A stretch of 6,839 nt of DNA from Bacillota bacterium (GCA_023412845.1 JAEZRH010000166.1:1-6839), one strand, 5' to 3'. Shown: positions 1 to 6,280, numbered from the stretch's first letter. Program-made: numbers and translations. The notes: generated by a model not told the origin, from the letters alone.

Positions 1-707
1 CTCCACGGGTTCCGGTTCAGGATGAACAGCGCGACGATGCCGAGGATCAGCACGTCCTCGTACCACTCGGCCAGCTCGACGAACGCGTAGATGTTGCCGG
101 AAATCTCCGTCGTCATGCCCTTGACCATCTCCTGGTGCGCATGGTGCGAGGTGCTGAGGTCGAACGGCGACTTGCGCAGCTTGATGATCAGCACGAACAG
201 AAGCCCCACGAACATGCCGGGCAGTACGCCGATGGTCGAAAAGCCGTTGCGCGCGATGTCCTGGACCATAAAGCTGCCGGTTCCCATGTAAAAGCCGATC
301 GCGGTCAGAAGCAGCATCGGTTCGTAGCACATGATCTGCAGCAGCTCGCGCTGCGCGCCCATGTTGCTGAACGGCGAATTCGCCGAGCAGGCGGCCATGA
401 ACATGAAGATCTCCGCCAGCGTCAGGGCAAACATGGAAAGCAGCAGGTCCCCGCCCGCGAAGAACAGGGCCCCGGCGAAAATTGAGAACACGAAATATCC
501 GATCACGAGGAAATCCTGCACGCCGTTTACGATGAGCGCCTGCTTGTTGAAAAGCTTTGCAAGGTCGTAGAACGGTTGAAGGATCGGCGGCCCCTGCCGC
601 CCCTGAAGCCTTGCGCTGACCACACGGTCAAAGCCGGAAAGGAATCCGCCGACGATCGGTCCCAGAACCAGGAAGCCGATCACCCAAAGTGCTGTTTGCC
701 ACCACAT
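1..707 (-). CDS. echB: Ech-type hydrogenase membrane subunit B (NuoH/HycD-like), 3' end cut off by window edge
   Basis: Reading leftward from an ATG at 707-705 gives 235 uninterrupted codons that run off the left edge. The product is a hydrophobic multi-spanning protein of the NuoH / respiratory-chain subunit 1 family, which in group 4 hydrogenases anchors the hydrophilic module in the membrane and links it to the ion-translocating part. Diagnostic segments are ARLQGRQGPPILQPFYDLAK (residues 32-51, matching the RxGPxxxQPxxDxxKL motif of NuoH) and the SPFDLSTSHHAHQEM loop (180-194), which is the hydrogenase version of the NuoH PFDLPE(G)E loop, followed by an acidic EISGNIYAFVELAEWYE segment (201-217). 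Family members are near 290-310 residues, so roughly the last 55-75 should lie outside. The start is supported by GGAGGT eight bases upstream and by overlap with the echA stop. The gene order NuoL-like then NuoH-like is that of ech, hyf and hyc hydrogenases, not of complex I operons. Confidence 0.9.
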   Translation of the reverse strand, partial: MWWQTALWVIGFLVLGPIVGGFLSGFDRVVSARLQGRQGPPILQPFYDLAKLFNKQALIVNGVQDFLVIGYFVFSIFAGALFFAGGDLLLSMFALTLAEIFMFMAACSANSPFSNMGAQRELLQIMCYEPMLLLTAIGFYMGTGSFMVQDIARNGFSTIGVLPGMFVGLLFVLIIKLRKSPFDLSTSHHAHQEMVKGMTTEISGNIYAFVELAEWYEDVLILGIVALFILNRNPW

Positions 708-2629
708 TACAGCGCACCTCCGATTGTGAGAATCAACAGGATCACAAGCGCCGCGGCAGCAATGATCAGCGACGGCTTGAGAATTTTAGCTTCGCCGAAA
801 AGGTCCTGCATATACCAGTTGGCAAGGGACAGAGATTTTTCGTTGCCGAAAGAGTCGACAAAACGGCGGTCGTCCCCTTCGTTGACACCTGCCATGTAGG
901 ATTGCGACATCACTATGTCTTTCCTGCGGCTGGCCGTCTGCAGGCGCACGACGACCGGCAGGACCACGATCATGGCCACCATCAGCAGCATGATCTTCAC
1001 GTCGCCCTGCGTGATGACGGAATACGCGGTGATATGGAACATCTGCACCAGAACCGGGCGCACCAGCTGCGCCGAGACGACTGGGAACAGAATGACAAGT
1101 GCGATGACCAGGCCGGTCAGCGTCCATTCGGATATCCACTGGTCCCTATGCTCCGGTTTCTTCGCGGGCTCCGCGTGGTGTTCGACGGAAATCAGCTTGC
1201 CAAGCCATTTGCCCCAGTAGAAAAGCGTGGAGCCGCTGCCGAATACCAGGAAGAGGACGAGCAGAACGCTCTTGGAATCCACGAACGCCTTGAGGGCCGC
1301 CCATTTGGAAATCAGCATTCCGAACGGCGCGAGGAACATGCCAAAGATTCCGACGATCATGATGAAAGCGAGCATCGGCAGGCGCACGATCAGGCCGTGC
1401 ATATCCTCGATGTCGCGGCTGCCCGTGCTGTTTTCGACGGCGCCGACGGAGAGGAACAGAAGGGATTTCGAAACCGCATGGAAGATCACGAGCAGAATGG
1501 CCGCCCAGGCGGCCTCATACCGGCCGACACCGGCGCAGGCCGCGATCAGCCCGAGGTTGGATATGGTCGAATAGGCGAGCACCTTTTTGCCGTCGCTCTG
1601 CGAAATGGCAAGCAGCGACGCGGCAAAGAACGTGAAGCCGCCGATGGTCGTGACAAAAGTGCCCGCGAGGTTGCCCAGGAAAAGGGGCGACAGGCGGATC
1701 AGCAGATAAACGCCCGCCTTGACCATCGTGGCGGAGTGGAGAAGCGCGCTCGAAGGGGTCGGCGCCACCATGGCGCCGAGCAGCCAGCCGGAAAACGGCA
1801 GTTGCGCGCTCTTCGTCATTGCGGCGAAAGCCAGGAGCACCGCCGGGATCACGATCAGCTTACTGGTTCCGCCGAGGTTTAGTAGGTCCTGGATATTCGC
1901 GCATTTCAGCACCATCGTGCTGTACATGATCGCCGCCGCAAAACCGACGCCGCCCAGCAGGTTCATCCACAAAGCGCGGAACGAGTTGCGGACGGCGATC
2001 TCAGACTGGTTGTACCCGATGAGGAGGAACGAGCAAAGGCTCGTGATCTCCCAGAAGAAATACATCCACGAAAGATTTGCGGAAAACACCAGCCCGAACA
2101 TCGCGCCCAGGAACACAAACAGGATGGAAAGGAAAAACGGAATGCGGTTGGGGTATTCCGTATGATGCTTGTGGTAGTCTTTCAGGTAGCCGACGGTATA
2201 CAGACCGATCAGGCTCCCTACAACGCCTACGACGAGGCACATGATGATCGTCAGGTTGTCGATTGCAATGCGCGGCCGTCCTTCGACGGAATACCCGGAA
2301 AGCTCCATCCATGCAACCGGGATCGTCTGGACCGCCGAAAGAAGCACCACATAATATTTCCTGTAACGGAAACCGTAATAGAAAATGAGGCACATCAACA
2401 CGATTTCACCGGCCAGGACAGCCGAGTCAAGGCCGCGGGGCTCCGTAAGATACGAAATGTTTTCACCCCGTAAAAGCACGCTGACAGCCAGGTACACAAC
2501 CGCCGCCACAATCAGGCCGCAGCCGGCGTAAACCGTAAAATCGCGCGCTTTGCCGGGCCTTTTCATGAACGCCAAAACAATTGCCGCCAGAAAAGGAAAC
2601 AGAATCAGGAACGCAACTATCCCCATCAC
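707..2629 (-). CDS. echA: Ech-type hydrogenase subunit A (NuoL/antiporter-like)
   Basis: This is a 640-residue polytopic membrane protein of the NuoL / Mrp-antiporter (proton_antipo_M) family, the ion-translocating subunit of membrane-bound [NiFe]-hydrogenases. Length fits EchA. The residues used for proton transfer in NuoL have visible counterparts: Glu194 in FFWEITS, Lys273 in AMTKSAQLPF, His298 in LLHSATMVKAG, His384 and Lys388 in FHAVSKSLLFL, and Lys442 in FGMLISKWAAL. The pump therefore looks intact. A cytoplasmic-looking charged stretch (about 481-500) separates the core from C-terminal helices, and a final helix (about 619-637) follows a soluble segment with the sequence SFGNEKSLSLANWYMQDLFG. 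The first codon is GTG (2629-2627), followed directly by ATG (2626-2624). A GGTGAG purine site lies 6 bases before the GTG and 9 before the ATG, so either may be used. Ech couples ferredoxin oxidation and H2 formation to ion transport. The catalytic subunits are not in the window, so Ech rather than Hyf-like is inferred from length and order. Confidence 0.9.
   Translation of the reverse strand: MMGIVAFLILFPFLAAIVLAFMKRPGKARDFTVYAGCGLIVAAVVYLAVSVLLRGENISYLTEPRGLDSAVLAGEIVLMCLIFYYGFRYRKYYVVLLSAVQTIPVAWMELSGYSVEGRPRIAIDNLTIIMCLVVGVVGSLIGLYTVGYLKDYHKHHTEYPNRIPFFLSILFVFLGAMFGLVFSANLSWMYFFWEITSLCSFLLIGYNQSEIAVRNSFRALWMNLLGGVGFAAAIMYSTMVLKCANIQDLLNLGGTSKLIVIPAVLLAFAAMTKSAQLPFSGWLLGAMVAPTPSSALLHSATMVKAGVYLLIRLSPLFLGNLAGTFVTTIGGFTFFAASLLAISQSDGKKVLAYSTISNLGLIAACAGVGRYEAAWAAILLVIFHAVSKSLLFLSVGAVENSTGSRDIEDMHGLIVRLPMLAFIMIVGIFGMFLAPFGMLISKWAALKAFVDSKSVLLVLFLVFGSGSTLFYWGKWLGKLISVEHHAEPAKKPEHRDQWISEWTLTGLVIALVILFPVVSAQLVRPVLVQMFHITAYSVITQGDVKIMLLMVAMIVVLPVVVRLQTASRRKDIVMSQSYMAGVNEGDDRRFVDSFGNEKSLSLANWYMQDLFGEAKILKPSLIIAAAALVILLILTIGGAL
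716..721 (-). promoter_or_regulatory. Ribosome binding site of echB inside echA
   Basis: GGAGGT on the minus strand lies within the last codons of echA, eight bases before the echB ATG. Together with the TAATG overlap (echA TAA at 709-707, echB ATG at 707-705) it fixes the echB start and suggests translational coupling of the two membrane subunits. Confidence 0.8.
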
Positions 2630-2743
2630 TTTTATCTCACCGCTTTTTCGTTATTGTTTTGCTGAAACGCTTTCTTCGACAGTGTCCGCGAAAATCCCCA
2701 AAACTCTACCCCATCAGCACTCCCCCAAAGCCTTCGATTCCGA

Positions 2744-2998
2744 TCACGACCGCCGCAGCGAAATGAAAACCATATTTGTTATAATAATAACACTTTTCCC
2801 CCCGAAAGCAAAGGACTTAGAAGAATTTTTAAGGGGGATGAGACGGTAATGTGGAATTATGTTTGAGCTGGATGCATCTGCAATGTGGCAATTATGCACG
2901 AATACGATTTTTTCGCAATCAAATAAATGGTAGCACAACGCGGCTTTTGTCTCAATCGCGCGGAAGATTTCTTTATATTTTTTTAATGCGGAAATCAT
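2744..2998 (-). CDS. Doubtful small ORF, 84 codons, unknown function
   Basis: A leftward ORF starts at ATG 2998-2996 with an AAAAGGA ribosome-like site (3011-3005) six bases upstream and a TATACT -10-like hexamer (3024-3019) just before that. The N-terminal part (MISALKKYKEIFRAIETKAA) looks plausibly helical. The rest has no motif I recognise, and the C-terminal part is translated from the putative ech promoter and Rex-like site. The stop lies 114 bases before echA. Composition is AT-rich, unlike the surrounding genes. It may be a small regulatory or leader protein, a decayed remnant, or simply non-coding spacer; I favour non-coding but the start signals are good enough to record. Confidence 0.2.
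   Translation of the reverse strand: MISALKKYKEIFRAIETKAALCYHLFDCEKIVFVHNCHIADASSSNIIPHYRLIPLKNSSKSFAFGGKSVIIITNMVFISLRRS
2776..2793. promoter_or_regulatory. Candidate Rex-type redox operator
   Basis: The 18 bases read TTGTTATAATAATAACAC, containing the perfect inverted repeat TGTTAT-AATA-ATAACA. Against the Rex consensus TTGTTAANNNNTTAACAA, 11 of the 14 specified positions match; the mismatches are the two inner positions and the last base. It overlaps the -10 of the candidate leftward ech promoter, where a repressor would block transcription. Rex senses the NADH/NAD ratio and controls fermentation and hydrogenase genes in Clostridia. The site is AT-rich by nature, so chance similarity is possible. 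Confidence 0.45.
2784..2811 (-). promoter_or_regulatory. Candidate promoter of the ech operon
   Basis: Reading leftward, TTGCTT (2811-2806) is followed after 16 bases by TATTAT (2789-2784). The -10 has five of six consensus bases; the -35 has only three. Transcription from here would leave a leader of about 150 bases before echA. An alternative TATTAT three bases further on gives a 19-base spacer. The promoter at about 3019-3024 on the same strand could also serve the operon. Confidence 0.35.
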
Positions 2999-3020
2999 GT
3001 CGATTCCTTTTAAAATATAG

Positions 3021-3026
3021 TATAAT
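3021..3026 (+). promoter_or_regulatory. Candidate -10 element of the response regulator promoter
   Basis: A perfect TATAAT sits in an AT-rich stretch (TTTTAAAATATAG just upstream). No good -35 hexamer is present at 16-18 bases (TGTCGA at 17), and there is no TGN extension, so an activator may be needed. The transcript would start near 3033 and carry a leader of about 105 bases. The hexamer overlaps a minus-strand TATACT (3024-3019), so opposing polymerases could compete. Confidence 0.45.
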
Positions 3027-3137
3027 GGAGTAAGTCTGATAATTTATTCACACACTGTTCATTTAAGATTGAAGAAACGGAAGACACCCACAGTCAGGCT
3101 CCTGTAAGGCCTGCCTGCCGAAAAGGAAGAGGTAGGG

Positions 3138-3851
3138 ATGCAGAACAAACCGACGGTTCTGATCGCGGAAGACGACGACGGCCTGCGCAGTTCCCTTTCG
3201 TCGACGCTTCAGGCGGACGGATACCGCACGCTGACGGCGGAAAACGGAGGTTCCGCCCTTTCTATGATCTCTTCCCACTGCCCTGACATCGTACTTCTGA
3301 ACCTGGGCCTGCCGGATATGGACGGCTGCGATGTTCTTGCTTCTGTCCGCAAATGGTCCGATGTCCCGATCGTGGTCCTCTCCTCGCGCAACGACGAAAA
3401 TTCCGTCGTGCGCACCCTGGACGCGGGGGCCGACGACTACATCGCAAAACCGTTCCGTCCGCAGGAGCTTCTCGCAAGGGTGCGCACGGCCATGCGGCAC
3501 GGCGCCCGGATGGACAACGCTGCCGGTCCGGCGGCGGGGAAGCTGGTGTGCGACGACCTTACGGTCGATTTCGCCCAGCGATTCGTCACGGTCGCAGACC
3601 GGGAGATTCATCTGACGCAGAACGAGTTCAAGATTGTTCTGCTCCTTGCGAGGCACCCGGGGGAGGTTCTGACCTATTCTTACATTCTTGAACACGTGTG
3701 GGGCAATTTTGCCGCAGACGACCGGCAGATTCTTCGGGTCAACATGGCAAATATCCGAAGAAAGATCGAGCGGGACCCGGCCGAACCGCGCTACATCCTC
3801 ACCGAGGTCGGCGTAGGATACCGAATGGCGGATCATCCCGCGCTGCCATAG
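3138..3851 (+). CDS. OmpR/PhoB-family response regulator, KdpE-like, with Asn at the phosphorylation site
   Basis: This 237-residue protein has a receiver domain (about 5-121) and a C-terminal winged-helix DNA-binding domain (about 136-231). The closest family I recognise is KdpE, judging from LGLPDMDG, a tryptophan in VRKWSDVPIVVLSSR, LDAGADDYIAKPF, and the C-terminal IRRKIERDPAEPRYILTEVG stretch. Receiver residues seen are the acidic pocket Glu11/Asp12, Ser82, Tyr101 and Lys104. The expected phosphoacceptor aspartate is absent: the segment reads PDIVLLNLGLPD, so position 55 is Asn (codon AAC at 3300-3302). Phosphorylation of this site as in normal receivers is therefore not expected, and the protein may work unphosphorylated or respond to another signal. 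No kdpD-like kinase or kdpFABC genes are in the window. The start has AGGAAGAGG just upstream. It lies divergent to the ech operon and 97 bases before mdh, so either could be a target, which is inference only. Confidence 0.92.
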   Translation: MQNKPTVLIAEDDDGLRSSLSSTLQADGYRTLTAENGGSALSMISSHCPDIVLLNLGLPDMDGCDVLASVRKWSDVPIVVLSSRNDENSVVRTLDAGADDYIAKPFRPQELLARVRTAMRHGARMDNAAGPAAGKLVCDDLTVDFAQRFVTVADREIHLTQNEFKIVLLLARHPGEVLTYSYILEHVWGNFAADDRQILRVNMANIRRKIERDPAEPRYILTEVGVGYRMADHPALP

Positions 3852-3930
3852 GAGCCATCCCCCACATACCTTTTTATCATCTTCTTTACCATATATCCGG
3901 CAAGTGCCGAAAACGCGCTTTCACAAATTC

Positions 3931-3937
3931 GAGGAGG
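3931..3937 (+). promoter_or_regulatory. Ribosome binding site deciding the mdh start
   Basis: GAGGAGG lies 11 bases before ATG 3949. The same frame is open from an ATG at 3904, but that ATG is upstream of this site and would add 15 residues (MPKTRFHKFEEDCSI) before the MKKTSKISILGAGNVG start typical of the family. The 3949 start is therefore preferred. Confidence 0.75.
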
Positions 3938-3948
3938 ATTGCAGTATC

Positions 3949-4902
3949 ATGAAAAAAACAAGCAAAATCAGCATTCTTGGTGCCGGCAACGTCGGAGCAA
4001 CGATCGCCTATACGCTGACTCTGGAAGGGCTTGCCTCTGAAATCGTCCTGGTGGACATCAACCGCGACAAGGCCAAGGGCGAAGCAATGGATATCATCCA
4101 GTGCACGGCGCTGTGCCCCGCCGTCAACATCTACGCGGGCGACTACCCCGATATCGGCGGCTCCGATATCGTCATCGTCACCCTGGGCGGAGCGCGCAAA
4201 CCCGGCCAGACCCGCATCGACCTGGCGCAGGGGAACGTGAACATCATCAAGAGCGTCATGCCGCAGGCCATCAAATACGCGCCTAACGCCATTTACGTCG
4301 CGGTGAGCAACCCGGTCGACATCATCGCCTATACCATTCAGAAGGTCACCGGCCTGCCGGACAACCAGGTCTTCGGCTCCGGTACGCTCCTCGATTCCGC
4401 GCGTCTGCGTGAGATGATCGCACAGTACGCAGAAGTCAATCCGAAAAACGTTCACGGGTACGTTCTGGGGGAGCACGGCGACTCCTCCATGATCCCATGG
4501 TCGCTCGCGACCATCGGAGGAATCCCGGCCGATGACTTCTTTGAAAAGCGCCGCGTCCAGGCAGCGGAAAAGGCGCCGCTTGACCACGACGCCATCGCGA
4601 ACGACGTCCACCGTGCCGGAGGCGAGGTCATCCGCCTGAAGGGCGCCACGTTCTACGCCATCGCCGTCTCCGCCACAAAGATCTGCCGCAACATCCTGCG
4701 CGACACCAATTCCGTGCTTCCGCTTTCCGGCAGGCTGCACGGCGAATACGGTGCCGAAGACATCTACATGAGCCTTCCGTTCGTGCTGAACCGCAGCGGC
4801 ATTGCGGACTGCATCGCCCCGACGCTGACGGAGGAAGAAACCAAAAAGCTCGCCGCAAGCGCCCAGCTGCTGAAAGATACCATAGCGAGCCTGGACATCT
4901 AA
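3949..4902 (+). CDS. mdh: LDH/MDH-family 2-hydroxyacid dehydrogenase, probably malate dehydrogenase
   Basis: This 317-residue enzyme has the full lactate/malate dehydrogenase layout: NAD-binding GAGNVG (11-16), Asp36 after the second strand (NAD(H) preference), NPVD (121-124), GSGTLLDSARLR (143-154), and the catalytic His176 in GEHGDSS with its partner Asp149 and carboxylate-binding Arg152. The mobile loop reads GGARKPGQTRIDL, placing Arg83 where lactate dehydrogenases have Gln102 and malate dehydrogenases have Arg; Arg89 is the loop catalytic arginine (Arg109). This favours oxaloacetate/malate as substrate. Other parts look LDH-like: GEHGDSSMIPWS, and Thr234 in KGATFYAIA at the LDH Thr246 position. 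Automated tools may therefore call it L-lactate dehydrogenase. A malic enzyme gene follows after 40 bases, which supports a malate role: NADH-dependent reduction of oxaloacetate to malate. No terminator is evident between the regulator and this gene, so co-transcription is possible. Residual lactate activity cannot be excluded. Confidence 0.88.
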   Translation: MKKTSKISILGAGNVGATIAYTLTLEGLASEIVLVDINRDKAKGEAMDIIQCTALCPAVNIYAGDYPDIGGSDIVIVTLGGARKPGQTRIDLAQGNVNIIKSVMPQAIKYAPNAIYVAVSNPVDIIAYTIQKVTGLPDNQVFGSGTLLDSARLREMIAQYAEVNPKNVHGYVLGEHGDSSMIPWSLATIGGIPADDFFEKRRVQAAEKAPLDHDAIANDVHRAGGEVIRLKGATFYAIAVSATKICRNILRDTNSVLPLSGRLHGEYGAEDIYMSLPFVLNRSGIADCIAPTLTEEETKKLAASAQLLKDTIASLDI

Positions 4903-4942
4903 AACAACATCTGTATCAATTTTTTGAGAAAGGGTTTTTACC

Positions 4943-6115
4943 ATGGATTACGCATCTGAATCGCTGAAGCTCCATTACAAATGGAAGGGCAAGATCGAAG
5001 TGATCTGCCGCGCTCCGCTCGAGACCCGCGAAGACCTTTCGCTTGCCTATACCCCCGGCGTTGCGCAGCCCTGCCTGGAGATCCAGAAAGACGTGAATAA
5101 AAGCTACGACCTGACGCGCCGCTCGAATCTCGTGGCCGTCGTCACGGACGGCACGGCGGTGCTCGGCCTGGGCGACATCGGCCCGGAAGCCGGCATGCCG
5201 GTCATGGAAGGCAAATGCGCGCTGTTCAAGGCCTTCGGCGGCGTCGACGCCATCCCGCTGTGCGTCCGCTCCAAGGAAGTGGACGACATCGTCAACACCG
5301 TCCGCCTGATCGCGGGCAGCTTCGGCGGCGTCAATCTGGAAGACATCGCGGCGCCGCGCTGCTTTGAGATCGAGAAGAAGCTGAAGCAGTGCTGCGACAT
5401 CCCGATTTTCCACGACGATCAGCACGGCACCGCCGTCGTCACGCTCGCCGCCATGCTCAACGCCCTGAAGCTGACGGGCAAAAAGCTCGACCAAATCCGC
5501 GTGGTAACCAGCGGCGCGGGCGCAGCGGGCATCGCCATCATCAAGCTCCTCATCGCGCTCGGCCTGAAGGACGTCGTTATGTGCGACCGGAGCGGCGCCA
5601 TTTACGAAGGGCGTTCCGGCCTGAACCCGGTCAAAGAGGAAATGGCCGCCATCACCAACCGCGACAAAAAGAGCGGCACCCTTGCGGACGTGCTGAAAGG
5701 CGCCGACGTGTTCATCGGCGTTTCCGCCCCGCACTGCGTCACACCCGAAATGGTGAAGAGCATGAACAAGGACCCGATCCTGTTCCCGATGGCGAACCCG
5801 ACCCCGGAGATCATGCCGGACGAAGCCAAGGCGGCCGGCGCGGCCGTCGTCGGAACTGGCCGCAGCGACTTCCCGAACCAGATCAACAACGTTCTTGCCT
5901 TCCCAGGCATTTTCCGCGGCGCTCTGGACGTGCGCGCATCCGACATCAACGACGAAATGAAGATCGCGGCGGCCTACGCCATCGCCTCTTTCGTCACGGA
6001 CGACAAACTTTCGCCGGACTACATCATCCCCAGCGCGCTGGACCGCAACGTAGCCGCGGCGGTTGCCAAGGCCGTCGCCGAAGCCGCGCGCAAGACCGGC
6101 GTTGCAAGAATCTGA
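4943..6115 (+). CDS. Malic enzyme, short bacterial form (oxaloacetate-decarboxylating malate dehydrogenase)
   Basis: This 390-residue protein oxidatively decarboxylates malate to pyruvate and CO2 with reduction of NAD(P). The N-terminal malic domain carries the catalytic Tyr36 (AYTPGVAQPC), GLGDIGPEAGMPVMEGK with catalytic Lys91, and metal-binding residues Glu133/Asp134 (NLEDI) and Asp159 (FHDDQHGTA). The C-terminal Rossmann domain has GAGAAG (191-196), CDRSG (214-218, end of the second strand), MANPTPEI, and the FPNQINNVLAFPGIFRGALD signature. Length fits the small bacterial class without a phosphotransacetylase extension. Cofactor choice cannot be read with confidence from CDRSG; the related Clostridium thermocellum enzyme of the malate shunt is NADP-linked. 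AAAGGG lies eight bases before the ATG. The 40-base gap from mdh and the strong terminator after the stop suggest a two-gene unit converting oxaloacetate through malate to pyruvate. Active-site residues are intact. Confidence 0.95.
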   Translation: MDYASESLKLHYKWKGKIEVICRAPLETREDLSLAYTPGVAQPCLEIQKDVNKSYDLTRRSNLVAVVTDGTAVLGLGDIGPEAGMPVMEGKCALFKAFGGVDAIPLCVRSKEVDDIVNTVRLIAGSFGGVNLEDIAAPRCFEIEKKLKQCCDIPIFHDDQHGTAVVTLAAMLNALKLTGKKLDQIRVVTSGAGAAGIAIIKLLIALGLKDVVMCDRSGAIYEGRSGLNPVKEEMAAITNRDKKSGTLADVLKGADVFIGVSAPHCVTPEMVKSMNKDPILFPMANPTPEIMPDEAKAAGAAVVGTGRSDFPNQINNVLAFPGIFRGALDVRASDINDEMKIAAAYAIASFVTDDKLSPDYIIPSALDRNVAAAVAKAVAEAARKTGVARI

Positions 6116-6135
6116 TCCGCAGCCTGCAATTTTTA

Positions 6136-6171
6136 CTCCCGGTTCCGGTGGAGCCGGGAGATTTTTATTTT
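6136..6171 (+). terminator. Intrinsic terminator after malic enzyme gene
   Basis: CTCCCGGTTCC (6136-6146) pairs with GGAGCCGGGAG (6150-6160) through 11 base pairs, one of them G-T, around a three-base loop, followed by ATTTTTATTTT. It begins 20 bases after the malic enzyme stop and should end the mdh-malic enzyme transcript, separating it from the ferritin gene. Confidence 0.9.
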
Positions 6172-6199
6172 AAAGAAAATAATCTGTTGATTTTGCCAA

Positions 6200-6228
6200 T
6201 TGATTTTTTTCCCGATACTTGTTATACT
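6200..6228 (+). promoter_or_regulatory. Sigma-A-type promoter of the ferritin gene
   Basis: TTGATT (6200-6205), a 17-base spacer, then TATACT (6223-6228) preceded by TGT, an extended -10. Transcription should start near 6235, giving a leader of about 45 bases. A second TTGATTTT copy lies 13 bases upstream (6187-6194). I see no clear Fur or PerR box. Confidence 0.75.
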
Positions 6229-6264
6229 GTTCTCTTAAAAACCGAATTGGAAAAATTTGAATAT

Positions 6265-6271
6265 AAAGGAG
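6265..6271 (+). promoter_or_regulatory. Ribosome binding site deciding the ferritin start
   Basis: AAAGGAG lies nine bases before ATG 6281. A nearer ATG at 6274 is only two bases from the site and opens a different frame without family similarity, so 6281 is the start. Confidence 0.8.
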
Positions 6272-6280
6272 TCATGAAAT

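Larger units (their letters stand above)
2630..3137. other. AT-rich divergent intergenic region between echA and the response regulator
   Basis: This 508-base spacer separates the leftward hydrogenase operon from the rightward regulator gene. It is clearly richer in A+T than the flanking genes, especially 2760-3060. It holds a Rex-like inverted repeat over a candidate ech promoter (2776-2811), overlapping minus- and plus-strand -10 elements near 3019-3026, a plus-strand leader of about 105 bases before the regulator, and one doubtful minus-strand ORF of 84 codons. The ech-proximal part (2630-2775) has several G-runs on the minus strand but no convincing gene, terminator or known riboswitch that I recognise. 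Confidence 0.7.

Noticed and set aside
689..1882. 397-codon plus-strand ORF
   Set aside because: It is antisense to echA, rich in His, Arg, Gln and Asp as expected for a shadow frame of GC-rich membrane-protein codons, with no recognisable domain.
2696..2726. G-runs on the minus strand of the ech leader as a G-quadruplex
   Set aside because: Only three G-runs of four or five lie close together; the fourth is too distant for a stable fold to be claimed.
2851..3033. 60-codon plus-strand ORF in the divergent spacer
   Set aside because: It has no ribosome site, no recognisable motif, and its end covers the -10 region of the regulator promoter.
3095..3113. CAGGC/GCCTG hairpin in the regulator leader as a riboswitch or attenuator
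   Set aside because: A single five-pair stem with a nine-base loop and no alternative structure or T-run is too weak to support a regulatory RNA.
3063..3836. 257-codon minus-strand ORF
   Set aside because: It is the antisense shadow of the response regulator, with Arg/Val/His-rich composition and no convincing start context.
3898..3909. CGGC-AAGT-GCCG hairpin between regulator and mdh as a terminator
   Set aside because: The stem is only four pairs and is not followed by a T-run, so it should not stop transcription.
3886..4944. 352-codon minus-strand ORF
   Set aside because: It is antisense to mdh; the opposite strand carries all catalytic motifs of the LDH/MDH family, so this frame is a by-product of codon bias.
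6219..6236. TTGTTA at the ferritin -10 as a second Rex site
   Set aside because: Only one half-site is present; the other arm (TTCTCTT) does not match TTAACAA, and TTGTTA is explained by the extended -10.
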